Counted from the stretch's first letter, positions 17,244-26,536 are shown. The stretch is DNA of 64,000 bases from Bacillota bacterium (GCA_030019365.1 JASEFA010000001.1:648953-712952); one strand, 5' to 3'. The notes: generated by a model from the sequence alone, not told the origin. Made by a program: numbers and translations.

Positions 17244-18044
17244 TCATCCCCCATTCAGCAGATGCACCAGCGCCGCCACCACTGCCCCTGCCAGCCCGCC
17301 CACCAGGGTGAGCCCCGGCGACTCGCACCAGGACATGCGCAGGAGCTCGCCCAGGACGAAGAGCAGGCTGCCGCCCGCCAGGGCCACCGAGGCGGCCAGG
17401 GCAAGGGACGACAAGCCGGCCAGGCCTTCGCCCAGCAGGGCCCCCAGGGGCGTGCACATCCCGGCCAGCAGGGTGTTGCCCACCGCCCGGAACGCTCCCG
17501 CCTGCCCGAGGACGAAGGGCGTGGCCACCAGCATGCCCACGGGAAGATTATGTAGCGCGACCGCCGCCGCCAGGGCCATGCCCAGATGTCCCGACTCCTG
17601 GAACCCCGCCCCGATGCCGAAGCCATCGAGCACGTTGTGGAGCGCCACCGCCGTCCAGGTCAGGAAGCCGGCCCTGAGCCAGCGCTCGTCGCCATGGACA
17701 GGACAGAGTCCGGCGTGGACGTGGGCAACCCCCTCCCCCCGGCCGCCGCCTGGGCTCCCGCCTCTGCCGCCGGCACCGTCTCCGGCCCGCTGCCGGTGGG
17801 GTTCAAGGACCAGGTGCAGCCCGCCCATGAGGGATATGCCCCCCGCCAGTCCGGCCACCAGGGTGAGGAGGGAGCCCCTCTCCCGGGCCGCGGGAAGGAC
17901 GTCCAGACCCACGATGGCCAGTACGGCCCCGCCCGCCAGCCCCAGCAACAGGGCGGACGGCCAGCGCCTGCCCCGGAGGGCCACGGGGATTGCCCCGCCG
18001 AGGGCAATGGCCAGTCCGGCCGCCGCAGCCACCGCCAGGGTCAA
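17244..18044 (-). CDS. ZIP-family divalent metal transporter
   Basis: 266 residues with about 8 hydrophobic helices. The two ZIP metal-site helices are WTAVALHNVLDGFGIGAG and AAVALHNLPVGMLVA. A variable loop (about residues 85-120, Gly-rich, VAHVHAGLCPVHGD) is rich in His. The start is TTG 18044, 7 bases after AGGAGG, and overlaps the response-regulator stop by 4 bases. Its position between a two-component system and NikR suggests nickel or zinc uptake under double control. Confidence 0.85.
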   Translation of the reverse strand: MTLAVAAAAGLAIALGGAIPVALRGRRWPSALLLGLAGGAVLAIVGLDVLPAARERGSLLTLVAGLAGGISLMGGLHLVLEPHRQRAGDGAGGRGGSPGGGRGEGVAHVHAGLCPVHGDERWLRAGFLTWTAVALHNVLDGFGIGAGFQESGHLGMALAAAVALHNLPVGMLVATPFVLGQAGAFRAVGNTLLAGMCTPLGALLGEGLAGLSSLALAASVALAGGSLLFVLGELLRMSWCESPGLTLVGGLAGAVVAALVHLLNGG

Positions 18045-18757
18045 GTCGAAGCCTCCTGTTCCGCCTTGGGGACGCTGAACTTATAGCCCACCCCCCACAC
18101 CGTCTTGATGAAACGGGGGTGAGCGGGGTCCTCCTCTATCTTGTCCCGCAGGCGACTCACCAGCACGGTCACGTTGTCCACGTCGCCCTCGTAATCAGAT
18201 TGCCAGACCTGGTACAGCAGCTGCTCCCGAGTGAACACATACTCCACGTGGGAGGCCAGGACCCACAGCAGGTCGAACTCCTTGGGGGTCAATTCCACTT
18301 TCTGGCCCCTGGCCGTCACCGAGCGCCGCCTGCGGTCGATGGTCAGCTCGCCGAAGTCGAGCACCGCCGCCTCCCTGTCCTCCCGGAGACCCTCACACCG
18401 GCGCAGCACCGCTGCCACCCGCATGGCAAGCTCGGCGGCGCTGAAGGGCTTGGTTACGTAATCGTCCGCACCCATGCGGAATCCCACCAGCTTGTCGACC
18501 TCGTCGCCCTTGGCCGACAGGACTATGATGGGAACTGTAGACTGCTTCCGGATGATGCGACACACTTCGTACCCGTCGATCTTGGGCAGGATGAGGTCGA
18601 GGATCACCAGGTCCGGCTTCACCGCCTCGAAGAGGCGTAGTCCCTGCTCACCGTCCGGGGCGATGACTACCCGGTATCCCTCCTGGCCGAGGCGGTGTTC
18701 TACCAACCGGGATACGGCGGGATCGTCTTCCACTACCAGGATCGTCCTGCCTGGCAA
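18041..18757 (-). CDS. OmpR/PhoB-family response regulator
   Basis: 238 residues. The receiver domain (1-120) has the acidic pocket VVEDD, phospho-acceptor Asp in PDLVILDLILP and Lys in VTKPFSAAEL. A winged-helix DNA-binding domain (about 135-230) has the typical ELTPKEFDLLWVLA and VDNVTVLVSRLRDKIEEDP. It works with the kinase gene 4 bases upstream and is followed by an overlapping ZIP transporter gene, a likely target. Confidence 0.92.
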   Translation of the reverse strand: MPGRTILVVEDDPAVSRLVEHRLGQEGYRVVIAPDGEQGLRLFEAVKPDLVILDLILPKIDGYEVCRIIRKQSTVPIIVLSAKGDEVDKLVGFRMGADDYVTKPFSAAELAMRVAAVLRRCEGLREDREAAVLDFGELTIDRRRRSVTARGQKVELTPKEFDLLWVLASHVEYVFTREQLLYQVWQSDYEGDVDNVTVLVSRLRDKIEEDPAHPRFIKTVWGVGYKFSVPKAEQEAST

Positions 18758-18761
18758 GTCC

Positions 18762-19559
18762 TCACCTCCCGCCCGCCCGCACGGGCAGGGCTATGTAGAA
18801 AGTGGCACCCTTCCCCGGCCGGCTCTCCACCCAGATGCGCCCCCCCTGCATCTCCACCAGCTGGCGCGCCAGGGTGAGGCCCAGCCCCGTCCCGGCACCG
18901 TCCCCCTCATCCCGCGCCCGGTAGTAGCGGTCGAATATGGCCTCCTGCTCCTCCTCCGGGATGCCCGGACCGGTGTCCTGGACCGTGACCACCGCCTCGG
19001 ACGGGGAGTGCCACGCCGCCCTGACCCTGACCTCCCCTCCGGCCGGCGTGAACTTGACGGCGTTGTCCAGCACGTTGCACAGGACCCTCTCCACCTTCTG
19101 ACGGTCTGCCTCAACCAACGGGGTCTGTCCCTCGCCCCCCAGGTCCACCTGCAGGGACAGGCCCTTGCGCCGGGCGCGGGGCTCCATCCGTTTCACCAGG
19201 GGGGCGATGACCTCAGACAGGCGAAGGGGCGCAGTGCGCACCTCCATGCGGCCCGCTTCGATGCGGGCCAGGTCCAGGATATCGTTCATGGAGCTGAGTA
19301 GCTCCTGACCCTGTTCGACGATGCCATCGACGTACTCCTGCTGGAGGGGCGTGAGCGAGCCTCCCGCTCCCTCCTGGAGCAACTCGGCGTATGCGATGAT
19401 GGAAGCGAGCGGCGCCCGCAGCTCGTGGCAGCAATCCGAGGTGAACTGGCAGGCCCGGGCCAGCTCGGCGTTAGCCCGCCGCAACGCAGCCAGCCGCTCC
19501 TCGAGCTCGCGGTTGGCCTGGGCGAGGCGCAGGTTCTCCTGCCTGAGCTCCTCGATCAT
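18762..19559 (-). CDS. Soluble sensor histidine kinase
   Basis: 265 residues. An N-terminal coiled coil (1-38) leads directly into the HisKA segment (CCHELRAPLASIIAYAELLQ, His near 46) and then the HATPase domain (VLCNVLDNAVKFTP, VQDTGPGIPEEE, GTGLGLTLARQLVEM). There is no transmembrane helix and no PAS or other sensor domain, so it must sense through the coiled coil or a partner. It is first in the operon kinase-regulator-ZIP-NikR with its own sigma-A promoter. The cysteines near residues 37 and 44, just before the phospho-acceptor His, are candidates for metal or thiol sensing. Confidence 0.88.
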   Translation of the reverse strand: MIEELRQENLRLAQANRELEERLAALRRANAELARACQFTSDCCHELRAPLASIIAYAELLQEGAGGSLTPLQQEYVDGIVEQGQELLSSMNDILDLARIEAGRMEVRTAPLRLSEVIAPLVKRMEPRARRKGLSLQVDLGGEGQTPLVEADRQKVERVLCNVLDNAVKFTPAGGEVRVRAAWHSPSEAVVTVQDTGPGIPEEEQEAIFDRYYRARDEGDGAGTGLGLTLARQLVEMQGGRIWVESRPGKGATFYIALPVRAGGR

Positions 19560-19577
19560 ACCCGCACCTCCGCACCC

Positions 19578-19606
19578 ATATTACCCCCCTGGAAAAAATG
19601 TTGCAA
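19578..19606 (-). promoter_or_regulatory. Sigma-A promoter of the kinase-regulator-ZIP-NikR operon
   Basis: Minus strand: TTGCAA (19606-19601), a 17-base spacer, TAATAT (19583-19578), 18 bases before the kinase start. Confidence 0.7.
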
Positions 19607-19723
19607 GTAGATGACAATAGGATTACGGTGCCCCCGGCCCGCGAGTACGCTATGATGGGGAAGGGAAGAACCGCCCGGCCACCGAATCGGGTATTCGGCA
19701 CCGTATACAAAGAGGAGGGGTGT

Positions 19724-21088
19724 GTGGTGCGCAACTTCATCAGACTGGTCACCGAGGTACCCGGACCGCGGTCGCGGGAAGTGCTGGCGCGGAAGGACCG
19801 TCACGTGGCGGCCGCGTTCTCGGTCCATGCACCCGTGGTGATCGACCACGGCCGGGGAGCCCTGGTGACCGACATCGACGGCAATACCTTTATCGACCTG
19901 ACGGGAGGCATCGGCGTCCTCAACGTGGGGCACTGCCATCCTCAGGTGACCGCAGCCGTGCACCGGCAGGTGGACCGTTTCCTCCACACCGACTTCACGG
20001 TCATCCCCTACGAGTCCCTGGTTGCCCTGGCCGAAAGGCTCGCTCCCAGGGCTCCGGTCGGGCAACCGGCCAAGTGCGCCTTCTTCAACTCCGGTGCCGA
20101 GGCAGTGGAGAACGCCATCAAGATCGCCCGCGCGTACACCAGGCGCCCGGCCATCATCGCCTTCGAGGGGGCCTTCCACGGCCGCACCATGATGGCCATG
20201 ACCCTCACCAGCAAGAGCAAGCCCTACCGCGCGGGCTTCGGCCCCTACGCTCCCGAGGTGTACCGGGTTCCGTATGCCTACTGCTACCGGTGCCCCATCC
20301 GCGCCACCTACCCCGAGTGCGGGGTCGCCTGCGCCGACCTGCTCGACCGCATGCTGGAGCTGTTCGTGGCCCCGGAGGATACCGCCGCCGTCATCGTGGA
20401 GCCCGTCCAGGGTGAGGGTGGATTCGTGGTGCCGCCCCCCGAGTACCTGGGCCGCGTCGCGGAAATCTGCCAGAAGTACGGGGTGCTGCTCATAGCGGAC
20501 GAAGTACAGACCGGGCTCGGCCGCACCGGGCGGCTCTTCGCCCTCGAGCACTCGGGCGTGCGGGCGGACCTGGTCACGGTGGCCAAGTCCCTGGCGGCCG
20601 GTATCCCTCTCTCCGGCGTGGTGGGCAGGGCAGAGGTGATGGACGCCCCCGGCGACAACCGCATCGGCGGCACCTACGTGGGTAGTCCCGTGGGCTGCGT
20701 GGCCGCGCTGGAGGTCCTGGACATAATGGAAAGGGAAGACCTGCCGGGCCGGGCCCAGCGGCTGGGACGCACGATGAGGGATCGCTTCGAAGCCATGCGG
20801 GACTCCCATCCCCTCATCGGCGACGTGCGCGGCCTGGGCGCCATGGTGGGCATCGAGCTGGTGCAGGATAGCGCCACCAAGGAACCGGCCCCCCGGGAAA
20901 CCTCCGAGGTGCTCAGGCGCTGCATGCAGAAGGGAGTCATCCCCCTCAAGTGCGGCCTCTATGGCAACGTCATCCGCATGCTGGTCAGCCTGGTCATTAC
21001 CGAAGAGCAACTGGCGGAGGCCCTGGACGTCATGGAAGAGGCCATTGCCGAGGTGGAAGAGGAAGCGGGGCTAAAGGTACCGGTCTGA
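19724..21088 (+). CDS. Class III aminotransferase (4-aminobutyrate aminotransferase type)
   Basis: 454 residues from GTG 19724 (GTG 19727 is equally possible) after AGGAGG. The PLP Lys lies in VTVAKSLAAGIPLSG, preceded by LLIADEVQTGLGRTG; the substrate and cofactor loops are NSGAEAVENAIKIARAYT and FEGAFHGRTMM. The segment YAYCYRCPIRATYPECG is characteristic of GABA aminotransferases and of the archaeal-type ornithine/lysine omega-aminotransferases, so it could also make glutamate semialdehyde/P5C from ornithine. It lies 72 bases upstream of aspA, suggesting amino-acid catabolism feeding 2-oxoacids. Confidence 0.85.
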   Translation: MVRNFIRLVTEVPGPRSREVLARKDRHVAAAFSVHAPVVIDHGRGALVTDIDGNTFIDLTGGIGVLNVGHCHPQVTAAVHRQVDRFLHTDFTVIPYESLVALAERLAPRAPVGQPAKCAFFNSGAEAVENAIKIARAYTRRPAIIAFEGAFHGRTMMAMTLTSKSKPYRAGFGPYAPEVYRVPYAYCYRCPIRATYPECGVACADLLDRMLELFVAPEDTAAVIVEPVQGEGGFVVPPPEYLGRVAEICQKYGVLLIADEVQTGLGRTGRLFALEHSGVRADLVTVAKSLAAGIPLSGVVGRAEVMDAPGDNRIGGTYVGSPVGCVAALEVLDIMEREDLPGRAQRLGRTMRDRFEAMRDSHPLIGDVRGLGAMVGIELVQDSATKEPAPRETSEVLRRCMQKGVIPLKCGLYGNVIRMLVSLVITEEQLAEALDVMEEAIAEVEEEAGLKVPV

Positions 21089-21160
21089 CGGCGACACCGG
21101 CGCCCGACCGGGCGCTGCCGGCCCCGGCGCGGAGGTCTGAAAGCGAGGAGGCCTGAAAAC

Positions 21161-22660
21161 ACGGCCACCAGGACAGAACGGGACTTCCTCGGAGAGGTGG
21201 AGGTACCGCAGGAAGTATATTACGGGATCGCCACCGTGCGGGCGGCGGCCAACTTTCCCGTATCGGGTCAGAAGGTCCATCCCGAGCTGATCAAATCGAT
21301 GGCGCTGGTGAAGCAGGCTGCCGCCCTGGCCAACGTGGAAGCGGGGCTGCTCGACCGTCGCATCGGCGAGGCTATCGCCCGGGCGGCGGCCGAGGTCGCC
21401 TCCGGCGCTCTGGCAGACCAGTTCATCGTAGACGCCTTCCAGGGCGGCGCCGGCACCTCCACCAACATGAACATGAACGAGGTGCTGGCCAACCGGGCCA
21501 TCGAGATCCTGGGGGGCACCAGGGGTGACTACTCCCTCGTTCACCCCCTGGATCACATCAACCTCTCCCAGTCCACCAACGACACCTACCCCACGGCCTT
21601 GCGTATCGCCGCCATCCGCCTGCTGCGGCCGCTCACGGACGCCTTCGCCGCCCTGCAGTCGGCCCTGCAGGCCAAAGAGGCCCAGTTCGCCGGTGTGCTC
21701 AAGCCGGGACGGACCCAGCTCCAGGACGCCGTGCCCATTACCCTGGGCCAGGAGTTCTCCGCCTGGGCGGAGGCGGTGGCCCGTGACCGCTGGCGCCTTT
21801 ACAAGATGGAGGAACGCCTGCGCCAGGTGAACCTGGGCGGCACCGCGGTGGGATCGGGCCTGGGGGCGGATCGGCGCTACGTCTTTGGGGTGATCGAGAA
21901 GCTGCGGGAACTGACCGGGCTGGGGCTGGCGCGGGCCGAGAACACCGTCGACCCCACCCAGAACGCCGACGTGTTCGTGGAGGTCTCCGGGCTGCTGAAA
22001 GCGGGAGCCACCAGCCTGGCCAAGATCTCGGGGGACCTGCGGCTCCTCTCCTCGGGTCCGGGGGCGGGCCTGGCCGAGATCGCCCTGCCCCAGCTGCAGC
22101 CCGGGTCGTCCATCATGCCCGGCAAGGTCAATCCCGTGGTTCCCGAGATGGTCACCCAGGTGGCCTACCAGGTGATCGCCAGCGACCTGGCCATCACCCT
22201 GGCCGCCCAGGCCGGCCAGCTCGAACTCAACGCCTTCCTCCCCCTGGTAGCCCACCACCTGCTGGGGTCCATGGCCATGCTCACCCGCACCCTGGAGATC
22301 TTTGTGGAGAAGTGCGTGCGCGGGATCACGGCCGACGAGCAGCGCTGCCGCGACCTGCTCGAGCGCAGCGACGGCCTCGCCACCGCCCTCGTCCCCCACA
22401 TCGGGTACACGGAGGCCTGCCGGGTGCTGGGCGAGGCCCACCGGCGCGGACGCCCGCTGGCCCAGGTGGTGGCGGAAAAGGGCTTTCTGCCCGAAGAGGA
22501 CGTGCGCGTCATCTTCAGCAAGGAGGAACTCACCCGCCCCGGCATTCCGGGCTCCCGCCTCCTCAAGAAACGCCCCACCCCGGTCGAGGGTCCGTGCCTC
22601 CGCGTGCACCAACAAGGCGCTGAGCCCGAGGGCACCGGGGCGCGGGAGGGGAAGCCATGA
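21161..22660 (+). CDS. aspA: Aspartate ammonia-lyase (apparent ACG start)
   Basis: Aspartase/fumarase superfamily: GGAGTSTNMNMNEVLANRA, HINLSQSTNDTYPTA, and the catalytic-Ser loop GSSIMPGKVNPVVPE are all present. It converts aspartate to fumarate and ammonia. The first ordinary start (GTG 21197) would remove the conserved N-terminal TERDFLGEVEVP stretch and has no RBS. An in-frame ACG at 21161 sits 9 bases after GAGGAGG and would give (M)ATRTERDFLG, matching the family N-terminus, so I set the start there. The last 40 residues are family-atypical. It overlaps hydF by 4 bases; aspA genes are known neighbours of hydrogenase maturases. Confidence 0.9.
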   Translation, partial: TATRTERDFLGEVEVPQEVYYGIATVRAAANFPVSGQKVHPELIKSMALVKQAAALANVEAGLLDRRIGEAIARAAAEVASGALADQFIVDAFQGGAGTSTNMNMNEVLANRAIEILGGTRGDYSLVHPLDHINLSQSTNDTYPTALRIAAIRLLRPLTDAFAALQSALQAKEAQFAGVLKPGRTQLQDAVPITLGQEFSAWAEAVARDRWRLYKMEERLRQVNLGGTAVGSGLGADRRYVFGVIEKLRELTGLGLARAENTVDPTQNADVFVEVSGLLKAGATSLAKISGDLRLLSSGPGAGLAEIALPQLQPGSSIMPGKVNPVVPEMVTQVAYQVIASDLAITLAAQAGQLELNAFLPLVAHHLLGSMAMLTRTLEIFVEKCVRGITADEQRCRDLLERSDGLATALVPHIGYTEACRVLGEAHRRGRPLAQVVAEKGFLPEEDVRVIFSKEELTRPGIPGSRLLKKRPTPVEGPCLRVHQQGAEPEGTGAREGKP

Positions 22661-23898
22661 GCGAGCGTACCCCGCGCGGCGAGCGCCTCCACATCGCCAT
22701 CTTCGGCCGCCGCAACGCGGGCAAGTCCAGCCTCATCAACGCCCTCACCGGACAGGACATCGCCCTGGTTTCGGAGGTACCGGGTACCACCACCGATCCC
22801 GTCTATAAGTCGATGGAGATCCTGCCCCTGGGCCCGGTGGTGATCATCGACACCGCCGGGATTGACGACGCCGGCGCCCTGGGTGAGCTGCGCGTGCGCC
22901 GCACGGAAAGCGTGATGCGCCGCACCGACCTGGCCCTGCTGGTGGTGGACCCGGGCGCCGGGGCCGGCGACTACGAAGAGGGAATCGTCTCCCGCCTGCG
23001 CTCGGCGGGAATCGGGGTGCTGGGGGTGCTGAACAAGACCGACCTCCTCGCTCCCGGAGAGGCGGAACGGGCCTGCCGGGAACTTTCCGACCGCCTGGGG
23101 ATCCCCCTTGTGCCGGTGAGCTCCCTCACCAGGGACGGGATCGACAGGCTCAAGATGGAAATCGTGCGCTCCGCCCCGGGGGACTGGGCGGCTCCCACCA
23201 TCGTGGGGGACCTGCTGAATCCCGGGGACCTGGTCGTGCTGGTGGTCCCCATCGACCTGGCGGCACCCAAAGGACGTCTCATCCTCCCCCAGGTGCAGAC
23301 CCTGCGGGACATCCTGGACCACGATGCCTCTGGTGCCATGGTCAAGGAGAGGGAGCTCCGCCACCTGCTGGGGCTGCTGGCCCAGAAGCCGCGCCTGGTG
23401 ATCACCGACTCCCAGGTATTCGCGAAGGTGAGCGCCGACACTCCCCGCGACGTCTGGCTCACCTCCTTTTCCATCCTGTTCGCCCGTCACAAGGGCGACC
23501 TGCCCACCCTGGTGCGGGGGGCGAAGGCCATCGACCGCCTGGAGCCCGGCGACCGCGTGCTCATCGCGGAAGCATGCACCCACCACCCCGTGGCCGACGA
23601 CATCGGGCGGGTGAAGATCCCCCGCTGGCTCCGGCAGCGGGTGGGCGGGGAGCTGCAGGTGGACGTTAAGTCCGGCCTGGACTACCCGGAGGAACTCAAG
23701 CAGTACCGGCTCATCGTGCACTGCGGGGGATGCATGATCAACCGGCGCGAGATGCTCTACCGCATCATGCAGGCGCAGCAGGCGGGCGTGCCCATAGTGA
23801 ACTACGGCGTAGCCATCGCCTACCTGCACGGCATCCTCGAGCGCGTGCTGGAACCGTTCCCGCTGGCCCGCCTGGCCCTGGAAGACGAGACGCCCTAA
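22657..23898 (+). CDS. hydF: [FeFe]-hydrogenase maturation GTPase HydF
   Basis: 413 residues. The N-terminal GTPase domain has G1 FGRRNAGKSS, G3 DTAG and G4 NKTD. A middle dimerisation domain is followed by a C-terminal [4Fe-4S] domain with its three Cys ligands and His: CTHHP near residue 307 and HCGGC near residue 355. HydF is the scaffold on which HydE and HydG assemble the H-cluster before transfer to the hydrogenase. HydE, HydG and the hydrogenase are not in this window. It is translationally coupled to aspA (ATGA overlap). Confidence 0.94.
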   Translation: MSERTPRGERLHIAIFGRRNAGKSSLINALTGQDIALVSEVPGTTTDPVYKSMEILPLGPVVIIDTAGIDDAGALGELRVRRTESVMRRTDLALLVVDPGAGAGDYEEGIVSRLRSAGIGVLGVLNKTDLLAPGEAERACRELSDRLGIPLVPVSSLTRDGIDRLKMEIVRSAPGDWAAPTIVGDLLNPGDLVVLVVPIDLAAPKGRLILPQVQTLRDILDHDASGAMVKERELRHLLGLLAQKPRLVITDSQVFAKVSADTPRDVWLTSFSILFARHKGDLPTLVRGAKAIDRLEPGDRVLIAEACTHHPVADDIGRVKIPRWLRQRVGGELQVDVKSGLDYPEELKQYRLIVHCGGCMINRREMLYRIMQAQQAGVPIVNYGVAIAYLHGILERVLEPFPLARLALEDETP

Positions 23899-23956
23899 GC
23901 CGCAATCACAGGCCGGCCGGTGCCAGCCCTATCAGTGCCGCGACCGCTCCGGACGG

Positions 23957-26536
23957 TCACTGCGAGGAAGCGAGGGTGCGGGCCCGGGCGGCAATCAGTT
24001 CGGCCTCGAGGGCGGCGTCCTGGATGGAGGCGGCGTCCCTGAGGAAGGGGGTCGGGTCCTGCCCCGCCAGCCGGGCCCAGACGGCCAGGAACAGGCTGGC
24101 CTCCGGTTTGAGATCTTTCTGTTTGGCGGCCTCCTGCAGGTCCGCGCAGGCGGCGCTCAAATCACCCCGGAGCAGCAGGGCCTCGCCCCTTGCCAGCACC
24201 ATGCGGGGCGTGACAGAGGGCATTTTACGGTTGCGGGCGAAAGCGGGAGCCAGGGCCGAGTAGCGCTGCATCTGCCCCGCCACCCCGGCCACCCGCTCCA
24301 GGTACAGGCGGGCGCGGGCACCGTCCACCTGAGGGGACAGGGCTGCCCGCACGCAGGCGATGGCCAGGTTTTCGTACCCCGCCGCCAGGGCGGGACGGCA
24401 ACTGATGGCCGTCTCCAGCTCCCGCAGGGCCGGTTCGATTTCGCCCTGCCGCAGCAAGAAGTTGGCATAGAGGGTATGGTACTGGAAACTGTAGCGGTCG
24501 AGGCCCACCCCCCGCTGGTAGCTCAGCCGGGCCTTTTGGAACAGTCCCGGGGCCCCACTCTGGCGCCCCATCCTCTCGTAGATCTGCCCCAGGTCGATGG
24601 AAAAGGAAGCCGTCCAGGGATCATACCTGCGGGCGCTTTCGAATTCCACCAGGGCCCGGTCCAGGTTGCCGCCGTTGAGGGCAGCGGCACCCCGCTGGCC
24701 GGCCGCGTGCCCGACCCGCAGCGACACGATGAGGAGCAGGATGGCCACCGCCACCAGTGGCACGCCCGCAGCCAGCCACCAGGGTGCAGTCGCCCTGCGC
24801 CTGCCCCGGGGCTCGGGCACCGGTTCGGCGGCTGCCACCAGCCCGAACAGCGCCCACAGGGTGGCGGCCACCGCCGGCAGGGACAGGTTGAAGTCGAGGA
24901 CGGCATGGGCGCCCAGTCCTGCCGCCGCCACGAAGGTGGCGGTGAGGAGCGCCCCGGCCGGCCCCCCGGTAACCTGCCTGGCCCTCCAGTAGGACCAGAT
25001 CAGGCCCGCCCAGACCCCCAGAAAGGCAAAGAATCCCAGGGTCCCTGCCTCCACCCACACCTGGGCATAGTGGTTGTGCACTTCGGTACTGAAGTAGGGG
25101 TAGGTCTGGATGGTACCGTACAGGGCGTTCCAGCCTCCCCCGCCCGCGCCCAGGACGGGCCGCATGGCCACCAACCGCAGGGCATCCCGGGTCCACTGGA
25201 CGCGATCCTGGGCTCCTGATTCGGTCAGGCTGATGGCCGCCAGCCGGTCTCGCAACTGGCGGGGCACCAGGGCGGCCACCGCTGCCGGCCGCGCCAGGAC
25301 CAGGACCACCCCTGCCACCATCACCAGGATGACGACCTCCACCGCCACCCGGCGCAGCGTCCTGATCGCGGGTGAGATTGGCCGCGCTGCGGCTGATGGT
25401 ACAACGCGCTCTGCGGTCGGGGCGGCGGCCACGCGCGGTGTGACCCGGACCGCGCCGGAGCCGGTAGCGGCGCGCGAGCCGGTCCGGGGCGCCGCCAGGC
25501 CTGCCGCCACGTACACGGCCAGCCGGGCCACCGCACCGAGCAGCCCTCCCAGGGCAAAGGCCAGGGTAGTGTACATCCACACCGCCTCACCGCCGGGACC
25601 GCTCATAACCCGGCCCAGCCCGGGAACGGCCGCCAGGCCCCCCAGCAGCGCCGCCACCAGGAGCGAGAGGCTGAGGGCACGCTGCCCCCGGGGCATGAGC
25701 ACACCCAGCAGCACCAGCAGGAGGGGAAACACCAGCCAACCGCCCCGGGAGAGGGTGAACACGAAGGCCAGGAATATCACCGACATGGAACCGGCCAGTG
25801 CGCCCGCGCCCAGAAGGCCCGACCAGCGGGGAAAGCCCAGGCCCGACCCCGGGCCACCGCGTCCGCTGCCGCCGGCAGCCCAACCGGCTAACCCGCTGGC
25901 CAGTATGAACCCGGCGGTGAGGTAGGTGGCGGCCGTGTTGGGGTACTGCAGGCTGGAGCAGATGCGACCCCCCTCGAAGGCACCAGGGTACGAGAAGGTC
26001 CCCGCTGCCGCCCCCAGACCCAAGATCGCCACCCCGAGGGCCGCGACCACCAGAGGAACCGACAGGGCAAACCGCCATTCCTGCCCGTCTCCCAGCCGGG
26101 CCAACATCCACAGCACCGCCAGGTAAGCAGTGTACTGGAGGGCTTCTCCCACTGCCGCCCGGGGCGTTACCGCCGTGAGGACGGCTGCCCAGTAGGTGAG
26201 GACCAGGGCCAGGCCCGCCCACTCCAGGTACCGCCGGGGGCGCTCGTATCCCCGCAGCGCCGAGTACACCCAGAATCCCGCGAAGACCGCCATGACAACC
26301 GCCAGGGCCACCAGCTGCTCCCCCGGAAAGAACAACCCCCGGAAGAAGGGCCCTACCACCAGCACTCCCAGCAGGGGGATCGCCAGCAGACAACGGACCC
26401 AAACGTCTTTCTCGCGCCACCGGCTCAGCGGGGCGGGCCGCGCACGCCCCTTTGCCTGCGGAAAGCCCCCTTGGTTTGCGGCAGGTTGGCTCGCCCCTGC
26501 CCTGGATGGATTACGGCTCGCTCGTTTCGGCCCCAA
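23957..26536 (-). CDS. O-antigen ligase-like membrane protein with C-terminal TPR domain
   Basis: 859 residues from TTG 26536, 6 bases after GGAGGCGGGGGG. The first 560 residues hold about 12 hydrophobic helices with the Wzy/WaaL-type periplasmic loop (VRPVLGAGGGGWNALY, YPYFSTEVHNHYAQVWVEAG). After residue 600 come TPR-like repeats (YDPWTASFSIDLGQIYERMG, RQGEIEPALRELETAI). Such proteins ligate or polymerise surface glycans in Gram-positives, often attached to S-layer or wall proteins. It is convergent with hydF and has no glycosyltransferase neighbours, so the glycan is unknown. Confidence 0.85.
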   Translation of the reverse strand: MGPKRASRNPSRAGASQPAANQGGFPQAKGRARPAPLSRWREKDVWVRCLLAIPLLGVLVVGPFFRGLFFPGEQLVALAVVMAVFAGFWVYSALRGYERPRRYLEWAGLALVLTYWAAVLTAVTPRAAVGEALQYTAYLAVLWMLARLGDGQEWRFALSVPLVVAALGVAILGLGAAAGTFSYPGAFEGGRICSSLQYPNTAATYLTAGFILASGLAGWAAGGSGRGGPGSGLGFPRWSGLLGAGALAGSMSVIFLAFVFTLSRGGWLVFPLLLVLLGVLMPRGQRALSLSLLVAALLGGLAAVPGLGRVMSGPGGEAVWMYTTLAFALGGLLGAVARLAVYVAAGLAAPRTGSRAATGSGAVRVTPRVAAAPTAERVVPSAAARPISPAIRTLRRVAVEVVILVMVAGVVLVLARPAAVAALVPRQLRDRLAAISLTESGAQDRVQWTRDALRLVAMRPVLGAGGGGWNALYGTIQTYPYFSTEVHNHYAQVWVEAGTLGFFAFLGVWAGLIWSYWRARQVTGGPAGALLTATFVAAAGLGAHAVLDFNLSLPAVAATLWALFGLVAAAEPVPEPRGRRRATAPWWLAAGVPLVAVAILLLIVSLRVGHAAGQRGAAALNGGNLDRALVEFESARRYDPWTASFSIDLGQIYERMGRQSGAPGLFQKARLSYQRGVGLDRYSFQYHTLYANFLLRQGEIEPALRELETAISCRPALAAGYENLAIACVRAALSPQVDGARARLYLERVAGVAGQMQRYSALAPAFARNRKMPSVTPRMVLARGEALLLRGDLSAACADLQEAAKQKDLKPEASLFLAVWARLAGQDPTPFLRDAASIQDAALEAELIAARARTLASSQ

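Noticed and set aside
14779-17457. A single 892-residue protein covering 14779-17457 on the minus strand
   Set aside because: The first 228 codons are antisense or out of frame to the clear NikR and ZIP genes; an RBS and ATG at 16773 mark the real start.
19601-19650. A sigma-A promoter for the aminotransferase using the plus-strand TTGCAA
   Set aside because: At 17-base spacing the -10 would be TACGGT, too weak to claim.
23899-23956. Terminator between hydF and the O-antigen-ligase-like gene
   Set aside because: Only broken 4-5 bp stems without a T-run; not convincing.
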